The notes under the pieces: generated by a model
The model's input: only the letters and a program-made list of their open reading frames with translations
Databases searched by the model: none
What the model was told of the DNA's origin: nothing
Translations under genes and position numbers: made by a program
Shown here: one piece after another, positions 1-6,293 of the stretch
Position numbering within the stretch: the first letter of the stretch is position 1
Layout: every line of letters starts with the position of its first letter
DNA from: Prevotella sp. CAG:617
GTDB taxonomy: Bacteria > Bacteroidota > Bacteroidia > Bacteroidales > Bacteroidaceae
Reading direction: 5' to 3'
DNA length: 17,853 nt
Assembly (NCBI GenBank): GCA_000438115.1
Contig: FR903599.1
Span: 1-17,853, forward strand

Positions 1-792
1 GGCGGTTTGGGCAACTACCAGTTCCGCTCAGCCACCAATCAGGCCCCCCGCTTTGCCCAACCCGGCGAACCCATGCAGGAAATGACCATCGTACTGGAGT
101 TGAAACTTCTGGCCGATGTAGGACTGGTAGGATTCCCGAACGCAGGAAAATCAACCCTGCTCTCCTCCTTGTCCTCAGCCCGCCCAAAAATTGCCAACTA
201 CCCGTTTACTACCCTCGAGCCCAGCCTGGGCATTGTGTCCTACCGCGACAACCAGTCGTTTGTCATGGCCGATATTCCCGGCATCATCGAAGGAGCCAGC
301 GAGGGGCGTGGTCTTGGCCTGCGTTTTCTGCGCCATATTGAGCGCAACTCGCTTCTGCTGTTCATGGTTCCGGGCGACACCGACAACATTCGCAAGGAAT
401 ATGAGATTCTACTCGAAGAACTCCGTAAATTCAATCCCGGCCTGCTCCAAAAACACCGCATCTTGGCCATAACCAAATGTGACCTGCTCGACGAAGAGCT
501 CATCGAAATGCTGAAAGCAGAGCTTCCTGAGGACCTTCCGGTCGTATTCATTTCAGCCGTTACCGGTTACGGATTAACCGAACTGAAAGATAAATTATGG
601 GAAGAGCTGAACAGCGAAAGCAACAAGCTGCAAGCCATCAGCGAAGGCGGCTCCATTGTACACCGCAACCGCGATGCCGAAAAACTCTCAACCGACTTTG
701 CCGACTGGGAAGACGACTTTATTGAAGAAACCGACGACACATCCGACGACGACTTTGTAGACTATGAAGACTATGACGACGAAAAAGACTGA
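1..792 (+). CDS. obg: GTPase Obg/CgtA, C-terminal two thirds (5' end cut by the window)
   Basis: Obg is a ribosome-associated GTPase involved in 50S subunit assembly and stress control. The reading frame is open from base 1, so the start and most of the glycine-rich N-terminal Obg fold (about 125 residues by family length) lie outside the window. All G motifs are visible in the 263 residues present: P-loop GFPNAGKST at 44-52, switch I threonines near 70, DIPG at 91-94 followed by the Obg-type IEGASEGRGLG, TKCD at 158-161 (the TKxD form of NKxD), and the SAV G5 near 183. The last 30 or so residues are very rich in Asp and Glu, a lineage-variable C-terminal extension. The end overlaps the start of the next gene by 29 bp in another frame, suggesting translational coupling. 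Family identity is certain. Confidence 0.96.
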   Translation, partial: GGLGNYQFRSATNQAPRFAQPGEPMQEMTIVLELKLLADVGLVGFPNAGKSTLLSSLSSARPKIANYPFTTLEPSLGIVSYRDNQSFVMADIPGIIEGASEGRGLGLRFLRHIERNSLLLFMVPGDTDNIRKEYEILLEELRKFNPGLLQKHRILAITKCDLLDEELIEMLKAELPEDLPVVFISAVTGYGLTELKDKLWEELNSESNKLQAISEGGSIVHRNRDAEKLSTDFADWEDDFIEETDDTSDDDFVDYEDYDDEKD

Positions 793-1576
793 TGCTGAAC
801 CTCAACTGTTAAGCTACGCCTTTTCGTCACCCCGAGTTACAGCTTTCAGTACACAACGTCAGGGTGGCGTCAGCTCGGGAGCCTATGCCGAAATGAACAT
901 CAACGGCTATTGCGGCGACCGGTCTGAAGACATAGCCGTCAACCGCCATCTGCTGGCTGAAAAGCTGCACATTGAGCCCAACAGGCTGATTATGCCGCAT
1001 CAAACCCACAAGGATAAAATGCAACGAATCGACCCGGATTTTTTCAACCTCAGTTCCGAGGAACGCGAGGCGGCACTCGAAGGCATTGACGCCGTAAGTA
1101 CCGACTTGCACGACGTATGTATCGGGGTTTCAACAGCCGACTGCATCCCCATACTGCTTTATGACCCGGAACACCACGCCGCTGCAGCCGTTCATGCCGG
1201 ATGGCGCGGAACGGTTATGCGTATTGCCGAAAAATCAATCCGACAAATGACTCTTGACTACGGCACTCGCCCCGAGCTGCTGGAAGCCGTTATCGGGCCA
1301 GGCATATCGCAGGAAGCCTTTGAGGTAGGTGATGAAGTTTACGATGCCTTTCGTGAAGCCGGATTCCCGATGTCTGAAATTGCAAGGAAACAAGAAAAAT
1401 GGCATATTGACCTATGGGCTGCCAACTATTTGCAACTGGAAAACTGCGGGCTGAGGATAAATCATATCCAAGTAAGCGGAATCTGCACTTACCGACACTG
1501 CGAAGAATACTTTTCGGCACGTCGCCTGGGCATAGCATCCGGACGCATATTCACCGGCATCATTTTACACCCCTAA
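764..1576 (+). CDS. pgeF: PgeF/YfiH-type multicopper-like (laccase-domain) protein, purine nucleoside phosphorylase family
   Basis: This 270-residue protein belongs to the YfiH/YlmD/PgeF family (DUF152). Known members either edit peptidoglycan precursors (E. coli PgeF removes misincorporated L-Ser) or act as purine nucleoside phosphorylase/adenosine deaminase. The His-Cys-His metal site is complete: H82 in the MPHQTH segment, C127 in TADCIPIL, and H144 in HAGWRGT. The C-terminal YFSARR and GR motifs of the family are also present. Start: ATG at 764 lies inside obg; a second in-frame ATG at 773 is equally possible and removes three residues. Both give about 17-20 residues before the conserved core. 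The gene is followed after 17 nt by a secreted peptidoglycan peptidase, which fits a cell-wall editing role, but that function is inferred from family and context. Confidence 0.93.
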   Translation: MKTMTTKKTDAEPQLLSYAFSSPRVTAFSTQRQGGVSSGAYAEMNINGYCGDRSEDIAVNRHLLAEKLHIEPNRLIMPHQTHKDKMQRIDPDFFNLSSEEREAALEGIDAVSTDLHDVCIGVSTADCIPILLYDPEHHAAAAVHAGWRGTVMRIAEKSIRQMTLDYGTRPELLEAVIGPGISQEAFEVGDEVYDAFREAGFPMSEIARKQEKWHIDLWAANYLQLENCGLRINHIQVSGICTYRHCEEYFSARRLGIASGRIFTGIILHP

Positions 1577-1593
1577 TTACCTAAAACCACACC

Positions 1594-2760
1594 ATGCAAA
1601 AAACATCTTCTCTCATACTGGCCTTCATCCTGTTTTTCAGCGGCACGTTCATGGTTCTGGCCGACAACATATTCACTCCTGCCGAAACCCAGCAAATCAG
1701 CATTGCCACCCCCGGACTTTTCGCAAAATCACAATCGTTTTCCGTAAACTTCGGCAACATGAAGCCGGAAGAATACAGTTTTCCGCTCCCCGTCGGAAAA
1801 GCACAGAAAAAGGCTCCCTATGGCATGCTTATCAAAACGCAGGAAGGAGACGCCGTAAAATCCATGTTCAACGGAACTGTACGTCTTTCCCGCCACGTAC
1901 AAGGATATGGACGCACCATTGTCATCCGTCACCGGAACGGACTTGAAACGGTATACTACGACCTGAGAGGAGCAACCGTAAAAGTGGGTCAAAACGTAAA
2001 GGCCGGACAAACCATCGGCATTGTGGGCGAAAGCGGAGAGTGCTGCGTGGAAATGATGGTCAACGGCTGTGTCATCAACATAGAGACAATACTGTCACTC
2101 CACACACACAAATTGCATAAAAAGACATTGCTTTTCACCAATGCCGGAAAGAGCGTAAAAATCAAGACACTGACAGAAAGCAGTGCGGCTGAAAGTGAAG
2201 ACCTTCCCGACATTAATATTGAATTGGACAAAGAATTCACTTCATATGAGCAGCGTGTGGTCAGCGCTCCTACTCAGGACCTTTTCAACAACAAGAGCAG
2301 TATTACCCTTGACTTTCGTAAATATACTGAAAAGCAATGGAGTTTTCCACTTCCTGAAGCCAAAGTCATCAGTCAGTTTGGTGGAGGCCGCCGACACAGT
2401 GGCATTGATTTGAAAACAAAAGCCAATGACAATATTCTGTCGGTGTTTGACGGTATTGTCAGATTTTCCGGAAAATATTACGGATATGGCAATGTCATTG
2501 TCATTCGCCACAGCAACGGACTGGAAACGCTTTACAGCCACAACTCAAAAAATCTGGTGAAAGCAGGCGATAAAGTCAAATGCGGACAGGTGATTGCCTT
2601 AACAGGACGTACAGGGCGGGCTACAACCGAGCATTGCCACTTTGAAGTACGCATCAACGGCAAATATTATGACCCTAACAAATTTTTTGATTTTACCAAA
2701 AGAAGCCTGCGTCCGATTAAAATCACCGTTTACAAGTCAGGCAGTATAAAAAGTGAATGA
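1594..2760 (+). CDS. Secreted M23 (LytM) peptidase with tandem domains, first one degenerate
   Basis: This is a predicted periplasmic peptidoglycan endopeptidase or regulator, 388 residues. It starts with a signal peptide (hydrophobic residues about 7-21, probable cleavage near VLADN at 21-25, no lipobox). Two homologous LytM folds follow. The second (about 246-370) has the full M23 active site: H268 and D272 in HSGID, H316 in LYSH, and H347 and H349 in HCH. The first (about 60-170) shares the surrounding sequence (SFPLP, VQGYGRTIVIRHRNGLETVYY versus YYGYGNVIVIRHSNGLETLYS) but all five active-site positions are replaced: the HSGID region reads YGMLI, LYSH reads VYYD, and HCHFEV reads CVEMMV. 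It is therefore an ancient internal duplication with one inactive copy. The gene sits 17 nt after pgeF and probably belongs to the obg operon. The exact substrate bond cannot be told from sequence. Confidence 0.92.
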   Translation: MQKTSSLILAFILFFSGTFMVLADNIFTPAETQQISIATPGLFAKSQSFSVNFGNMKPEEYSFPLPVGKAQKKAPYGMLIKTQEGDAVKSMFNGTVRLSRHVQGYGRTIVIRHRNGLETVYYDLRGATVKVGQNVKAGQTIGIVGESGECCVEMMVNGCVINIETILSLHTHKLHKKTLLFTNAGKSVKIKTLTESSAAESEDLPDINIELDKEFTSYEQRVVSAPTQDLFNNKSSITLDFRKYTEKQWSFPLPEAKVISQFGGGRRHSGIDLKTKANDNILSVFDGIVRFSGKYYGYGNVIVIRHSNGLETLYSHNSKNLVKAGDKVKCGQVIALTGRTGRATTEHCHFEVRINGKYYDPNKFFDFTKRSLRPIKITVYKSGSIKSE

Positions 2761-2794
2761 TGCACGTATAGAAGAGAGAGAGAACGATTGCCGC

Positions 2795-3379
2795 TTATTC
2801 GAGAATACGGATTTGCACACCGCCTCTTCGCCCTGCCACATATCCGGCTGTTACATTGTTTTCGTGTACCAAATGATATACATAAACTGGGGCATTGCTA
2901 AAGAAATAGGAACACTGGAACGTATCGGCCGGCATCAAAATTGTGTTGGAAGAACGAATGACCTCGTACATGTAATCTCCCAGATAGCGCACCACACAAC
3001 AACTGTTTCCCCATGAAATTTCAAGCATCTGGCCAGTGCGCAACTGCTGGCTGCATACGCAGCGCGTCATAATCAACTGCTCGTCGGGCTCTTCACCCGA
3101 CGCAAACAAGGCGGAGCACAGATGATCCCAATCATGATACCCTACAAAACGTGACAAAATAGAAAGCGTAGTAAAGCGCGTACATACGTTTTCACGTACA
3201 TACCCCCATAACCTTTTTAATGTGGTGGGACTTACGCTCATGTGCAAACGCTGCATGATTGTATTTGACAGGAATTCAAAATCCTTTGGAGTCATCATCT
3301 TACGCCCCACCGTCAGCTCAATCAACTCACACAACTTGCGCACCTCATTATTCTGCCAAGTAGTCTTTGCCTTCTTCAT
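2795..3379 (-). CDS. Hypothetical Bacteroidales protein with putative N-terminal helix-turn-helix
   Basis: A 194-residue protein of no assigned function. Residues about 34-62 (FEFLSNTIMQRLHMSVSPTTLKRLWGYV) have the shape of a helix-turn-helix with the SPTTLKRLWGY signature that recurs at the N-termini of many uncharacterised Bacteroidetes proteins. A second helical block around 70-92 (LSILSRFVGYHDWDHLC) belongs to the same module. The rest (about 100-194) is predicted mostly beta, with five cysteines, and I do not recognise it. No signal peptide or membrane segment is seen, so a cytoplasmic DNA-binding or regulatory role is an inference only. It stands alone on the minus strand, converging with the M23 gene across a 34-bp gap without an obvious terminator hairpin. 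The start at 3379 is the first ATG and is followed by the conserved-looking MKKAKTTW. Confidence 0.8.
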   Translation of the reverse strand: MKKAKTTWQNNEVRKLCELIELTVGRKMMTPKDFEFLSNTIMQRLHMSVSPTTLKRLWGYVRENVCTRFTTLSILSRFVGYHDWDHLCSALFASGEEPDEQLIMTRCVCSQQLRTGQMLEISWGNSCCVVRYLGDYMYEVIRSSNTILMPADTFQCSYFFSNAPVYVYHLVHENNVTAGYVAGRRGGVQIRILE

Positions 3380-3859
3380 ATCTTACAAAGTTGAAAAAAA
3401 CAACGCGAAGAAATTAGTCCATTTTAGTCCTTATGACATTCAAATAAAAAAATTTTTTAACATCCATCCATTATTCAGTAAAGTCTAGCTTTCAAGAAAA
3501 AGACGCCCTGCTCATTTTTCCGCCAATCAAATTCATATCCCGACAGAATCCTCAAGTTGCGTGCTGCCGAAACACTTACATCCGCCTGCACGGGCATTGA
3601 AAGTCTTATCCATTGCACACAATACAAGGAAATTAGGGTCATTATACGCTTCCCTCCCAACCGGCTTCTCGCTTCATTCGGCCCTACGTCGGATGTATCC
3701 TAAAACGGGTCGGACCCTTTTTATTTTAGCCAGGAACTTAATTCAACAAGCCGGCATCTGTTTTGAATAAAATGCCTTTTTTTATAACTCTAACAATGTG
3801 CCCGATTTCATAACAGTTCAGCCGTCACAAAAATACAGTTTTCAATCTGCAAAAAGGTC
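3380..3859. other. Intergenic stretch without a supported gene
   Basis: About 480 bases between the HTH-like gene (transcribed away from it) and the terminator of the purH-like unit. Open frames of 61 to 88 codons occur on both strands but overlap one another, lack recognisable motifs and have no convincing start context. The left part is AT-rich with an A7T6 run near 3445-3457. The right part (3480-3720) is closer to coding base composition, so a decayed gene or an untranslated RNA cannot be excluded. I see no tRNA fold, insertion sequence ends or tandem repeats. Confidence 0.5.
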
Positions 3860-3901
3860 AAAAGGGATTGGAGTCCTCATCTATCGGCCCCAATCCCTTT
3901 T
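3860..3901 (-). terminator. Intrinsic terminator of the AICARFT/small-protein unit
   Basis: A perfect 12-bp inverted repeat: AAAAGGGATTGG at 3860-3871 pairs with CCAATCCCTTTT at 3890-3901 around an 18-nt loop. Read on the minus strand the stem ends in TTTT and is soon followed by a second TTTTT run, so it fits a terminator for the genes at 5345-3946. It lies about 45 nt beyond the stop codon of the small basic protein gene. Confidence 0.75.
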
Positions 3902-3945
3902 CATCCTTCTCTATTGCTGATTCGTGAAATACATTCACCTCCGCC

Positions 3946-4152
3946 TCACGACTTTCCGCGATGGCGGTTGGCTCTATTTTTACGGATGCGTTCTTTCTTT
4001 TTTGCCGCAGCCGACCCATGCGCCCCCGTAATGTACTGTTTCTTCTTGGCCTTTGTCTTCACGCCACTTGATTCAGGACGCTCGGAAACCTTTTTAAAAA
4101 CAATACCTCCCGTCAGGGCTTTCTGGATCTCTTCGTCGCCAGCCTTACGCAT
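3946..4152 (-). CDS. Small basic hypothetical protein (68 aa)
   Basis: A short open frame directly downstream of the AICAR transformylase gene, starting 11 nt after its stop and followed about 45 nt later by a good terminator, so it fits the last gene of that transcript. The protein has an ordinary N-terminal part (MRKAGDEEIQKALTGGIVFKK) and a strongly basic C-terminal half rich in Lys and Arg (KTKAKKK; KKKERIRKNRANRHRGKS), which suggests nucleic-acid or ribosome binding. No signal peptide, cysteines or known domain are seen. An in-frame stop just upstream fixes the ATG at 4152 as the first possible start. An opposing frame of 92 codons overlaps it, so the call rests on position, the terminator and its sensible composition. 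Function unknown. Confidence 0.6.
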   Translation of the reverse strand: MRKAGDEEIQKALTGGIVFKKVSERPESSGVKTKAKKKQYITGAHGSAAAKKKERIRKNRANRHRGKS

Positions 4153-4163
4153 TCGGTTTCACA

Positions 4164-5345
4164 TTAATGGTGGAACAAACGTATTCCTGTAAAGGCCATG
4201 GCTATGCCATACTTGTCACAGGTTTCAATTACATGGTCGTCACGCACACTGCCTCCGGCCTGGGCTACATATTCCACACCACTTTTATGGGCACGTTCAA
4301 TATTGTCGCCAAACGGGAAGAAAGCATCCGAGCCTAAAGCCACCTTGGTGTTCTGCGCAATCCATGCCTTTTTCTCCTCCGGGGTCAGCACTTCGGGCTG
4401 ACGGGTAAAGAATTTCTGCCACTCGCCGTCCTTGAGCACATCGTCATGGTCTTCAGAAATATAAATATCGATGGTGTTGTCGCGGTCGGCACGACGAATC
4501 TTTTCAACCCAAGGCAGATTCATAACTTTGGGATGCTGGCGCAACCACCAGATGTCGGCCTTGTTTCCGGCAAGACGCGTACAGTGGATACGGCTCTGCT
4601 GTCCCGCACCGATACCAATGGCCTGACCGTCCTTTACGTAGCATACGGAATTACTTTGCGTATATTTCAACGTAATAAGCGCAATCTTCAAGTCACGCTT
4701 TGCCTCATCCGTAAATTCCTTGTTGGCCGTGGGAATATTGTCGAACAAATGATCGTCAGCCAAATCAACCTCGTTACGTCCCTGCTCAAACGTAATGCCA
4801 AACACCTGCTTGTGCTCAATGGGAGCCGGAACATAATTCTCGTCAATTTTCAGAACGTTATACGTTCCCTTTCTCTTGGCACGCAGAATTTCAAGTGCCT
4901 CGTCCGTAAAGCCCGGTGCAATCACACCGTCACTGACTTCACGTTTGATGAGCAGGGCCGTAGCCTTGTCACAAACATCACTGAGGGCTATAAAATCACC
5001 GTATGAAGACATGCGGTCGGCTCCACGGGCTCGGGCATAAGCACAGGCAATGGGCGTAAGAGGTTCAGTAATGTCGTCCACAAAATAAATTTTACGCAAC
5101 GTATCACTCAAAGGCAGGCCGATGGCTGCTCCCGCAGGCGAAACATGCTTAAATGAAGTTGCAGCGGGCATTCCTGTAGCCTTTTTCAGCTCCTTTACCA
5201 ACTGCCAGCCATTCAGTGCGTCCAGAAAATTAATATAACCCGGACGACCGTTCAACACGTCTATGGGCAGTTCGCCGCTTTCCATATAAATACGAGACGG
5301 CTTCTGATTGGGATTACACCCATACTTCAATGCAAGTTCTTTCAT
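4164..5345 (-). CDS. Stand-alone AICAR transformylase (phosphoribosylaminoimidazolecarboxamide formyltransferase)
   Basis: This enzyme transfers the formyl group of 10-formyl-tetrahydrofolate to AICAR, giving FAICAR, the penultimate step of purine synthesis. Usual PurH proteins (over 500 residues) join an IMP cyclohydrolase domain to this one. Here the 393-residue protein begins directly at the transformylase part, with no cyclohydrolase domain and no room for one upstream. The catalytic Lys-His pair is K66-H67 in SFKHVSPAGAA, matching K266/H267 of human ATIC. Other family blocks are ARARGADRMSSYGDF, SDAFFPFGDN and the C-terminal RLFHH. From memory the sequence resembles the eukaryotic ATIC C-terminal half (LKYTQSNSVCY, IGIGAGQQSRIHCTRLAG) more than E. 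coli PurH. Bacteroides genomes also usually carry a full-length purH elsewhere, so this may be a second, specialised copy. The start is the first ATG, with a -7 element about 34 nt upstream. Confidence 0.93.
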   Translation of the reverse strand: MKELALKYGCNPNQKPSRIYMESGELPIDVLNGRPGYINFLDALNGWQLVKELKKATGMPAATSFKHVSPAGAAIGLPLSDTLRKIYFVDDITEPLTPIACAYARARGADRMSSYGDFIALSDVCDKATALLIKREVSDGVIAPGFTDEALEILRAKRKGTYNVLKIDENYVPAPIEHKQVFGITFEQGRNEVDLADDHLFDNIPTANKEFTDEAKRDLKIALITLKYTQSNSVCYVKDGQAIGIGAGQQSRIHCTRLAGNKADIWWLRQHPKVMNLPWVEKIRRADRDNTIDIYISEDHDDVLKDGEWQKFFTRQPEVLTPEEKKAWIAQNTKVALGSDAFFPFGDNIERAHKSGVEYVAQAGGSVRDDHVIETCDKYGIAMAFTGIRLFHH

Positions 5346-5378
5346 ATACTTATGGATTTACATATTCTGTTCTTTCAG

Positions 5379-5386
5379 CAAAGATA
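5379..5386 (-). promoter_or_regulatory. Candidate -7 element for the AICARFT gene
   Basis: On the minus strand this reads TATCTTTG, an exact match to the Bacteroidetes -7 consensus TAnnTTTG. It would start transcription about 26 nt before the ATG at 5345. The -33 position (about 5406-5410) has no good TTTG. It is back-to-back with the plus-strand element at 5430-5437, so the two -33 regions would overlap. Confidence 0.5.
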
Positions 5387-5429
5387 CTTTTTTTCGTCGG
5401 TTCTGCCAGTTTTTTTACTCACTTATTCG

Positions 5430-5437
5430 TACTTTTG
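5430..5437 (+). promoter_or_regulatory. Candidate -7 element for the thioredoxin-like lipoprotein gene
   Basis: TACTTTTG matches TAnnTTTG exactly. A transcript starting about 7 nt downstream would have a leader of roughly 15 nt before the ATG at 5460. This supports the shorter start for that gene, because an ATG at 5352 would lie upstream of the promoter. The -33 region is T-rich but not a clear TTTG. Confidence 0.45.
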
Positions 5438-5459
5438 GAAGCAAAAAGAACAAATACGC

Positions 5460-5963
5460 ATGAAAGGTATCGCCTCTGTTTTTGCACTTTGTACGATATT
5501 GCTGAGCTCATGTGCCCGGAGTCTGGAAAGCACCACCGACGTTGTCCGACCGGGCGACCGGCTCCCGAACTTCAGCATACAGATGTCTGACGGACGGACA
5601 ATTACGACCGACAGCCTTTGCGGCCGTCCCGCCTTGCTCATATTCTTCAACACGCACTGCGCCACCTGCCGGAAGGAGCTGCCCCGGCTGGAAAAGTTGC
5701 ATCAGTCCATTCCGCTGCGTATGTTGGCCATCAGTCGTGAAGAGCCCGACAGCTCAATCCGCCACTTTTGGCAGGCCAATAACCTCAGCATCCCCTATGC
5801 CCCTCAGGCAGGACGACAAATTTACCGGCAATTTGCCATTCGCTATATTCCGCGCCTCTATCTGACCGACAGCACAGGATGCATCAGACATGTGTTCCGC
5901 TCCGTTACCCCCAACCGGAAAATCCGAAAGGCGTGGAAAAAATTATCCTCATCCCACCCATAA
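5460..5963 (+). CDS. TlpA/AhpC-like thioredoxin-fold lipoprotein
   Basis: A predicted lipid-anchored thiol-disulfide protein, 167 residues. An upstream in-frame ATG at 5352 exists, but the start at 5460 gives a proper lipoprotein signal: MKG, hydrophobic core IASVFALCTILL, lipobox LSSC with the modified cysteine at 18. A DxLPxF-like entry (GDRLPNFSI) and a thioredoxin fold follow. The redox site is C67-A-T-C70 in FFNTHCATCRKELPRLE, and the cis-proline is P131 in RYIPRLYLTD. The usual Trp before the first cysteine is His here. It is short for TlpA-type proteins. The family includes oxidoreductases that keep periplasmic thiols reduced or handle cytochrome c maturation, but no partner gene is adjacent, so the substrate is unknown. 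It is divergent from the AICARFT gene and monocistronic as far as can be seen. Confidence 0.85.
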   Translation: MKGIASVFALCTILLSSCARSLESTTDVVRPGDRLPNFSIQMSDGRTITTDSLCGRPALLIFFNTHCATCRKELPRLEKLHQSIPLRMLAISREEPDSSIRHFWQANNLSIPYAPQAGRQIYRQFAIRYIPRLYLTDSTGCIRHVFRSVTPNRKIRKAWKKLSSSHP

Positions 5964-6086
5964 AAAGGCCCCAACCTTTCAGAACAGAATCAAGGACAAC
6001 ATGAAGCCCTGTTTTAACAAAATTCAATGAATACGTGCCATTTTCCATAAACTTTGTTATACGGCCGCAAAAACAGGACCTAAGTA

Positions 6087-6117
6087 TTTGGTTATTCAAA
6101 ACTTATCCGTAATTTTG
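6087..6117 (+). promoter_or_regulatory. Near-ideal Bacteroidetes promoter driving a short transcript
   Basis: TTTG at 6087-6090, a 19-nt spacer, and TAATTTTG at 6110-6117 match the -33 and -7 consensus exactly. The predicted start of transcription is near 6124. No ATG lies between there and the terminator at 6161-6185. Confidence 0.7.
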
Positions 6118-6123
6118 CATCGT

Positions 6124-6185
6124 GTTTTTCATAGTATTAGATTTTAAGGTTAACAAGGTTGGGATACGGCGGTATCCCTTTTTTT
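6124..6185 (+). ncRNA. Putative ~60-nt small RNA or attenuated leader upstream of umuDC
   Basis: This stretch is bounded by a consensus promoter (TTTG-N19-TAATTTTG) and by an intrinsic terminator, which together predict an RNA of about 60 nt. The 5' part (6124-6160) is AT-rich, with two AAGGTT copies (6146-6151 and 6155-6160) around TTAAC; the 3' part is the terminator hairpin. It contains no ATG, and the GTG at 6122 opens a frame that runs through the terminator, so a leader peptide is unlikely. It could be a free-standing small RNA, or an attenuator controlling read-through into umuDC, whose first codon is 109 nt beyond the T-run. I do not recognise it as a known RNA family. The start and size are inferred. 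Confidence 0.5.
6161..6185 (+). terminator. Intrinsic terminator upstream of umuD
   Basis: GGGATAC at 6161-6167 pairs perfectly with GTATCCC at 6172-6178 around a GGCG tetraloop and is followed at once by seven T residues (6179-6185). This is a textbook rho-independent terminator on the plus strand. It is about 200 nt after the lipoprotein gene and just downstream of the promoter at 6087-6117. Confidence 0.85.
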
Positions 6186-6218
6186 ATACCCCACACCGGC
6201 ATGCCACACGCATATTTC

Positions 6219-6257
6219 TACGAAAAAAGGACTCTTGCATATCCGCTTTTTTTCGTA
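6219..6257. repeat. Inverted repeat framing the umuD promoter (possible operator)
   Basis: TACGAAAAAA at 6219-6228 is repeated in inverse as TTTTTTCGTA at 6248-6257, a perfect 10-bp match with a 19-nt spacer. The spacer contains the proposed -33 TTG (6235-6237), and the right arm runs into the -7 element (6256-6263). The position suits a dimeric repressor such as an SOS-type regulator. It does not match the E. coli or B. subtilis LexA boxes. The A/T runs make part of the match cheap, so binding is inference. Confidence 0.4.
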
Positions 6258-6263
6258 ACTTCG
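6235..6263 (+). promoter_or_regulatory. Candidate umuDC promoter
   Basis: TTG at 6235-6237, an 18-nt spacer and TAACTTCG at 6256-6263, a one-base variant of TAnnTTTG. The start of transcription would be near 6270, giving a 24-nt leader before the umuD ATG. It overlaps the inverted repeat at 6219-6257. Confidence 0.5.
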
Positions 6264-6293
6264 TGCCACCCGCGCAAACTATAACCCATTACC

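Noticed and set aside
3475..3660. 61-codon minus-strand frame
   Set aside because: No motif and no recognisable relatives; overlaps a plus-strand frame of similar length in a gap where neither stands out.
3716..3743. GGGTCGGACCC followed by T-rich sequence as a terminator
   Set aside because: The palindrome leaves almost no loop and no gene ends before it on the plus strand.
3561..3770. 69-codon plus-strand frame
   Set aside because: Composition rich in Leu/Arg/His with no domain, no promoter and no neighbour linkage; likely chance.
3914..4192. 92-codon plus-strand frame opposite the small basic gene
   Set aside because: It runs into the end of the AICAR transformylase gene on the other strand and crosses the terminator context; the minus-strand frame fits the operon better.
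5352..5459. N-terminal extension of the thioredoxin-like lipoprotein (start at 5352)
   Set aside because: It would lie upstream of the -7 element at 5430-5437 and would bury a good lipoprotein signal peptide inside the protein.
5950..5981. Weak hairpin (AAAGG / CCTTT) after the lipoprotein gene as a terminator
   Set aside because: Only 5 bp with no following T-run; not convincing.
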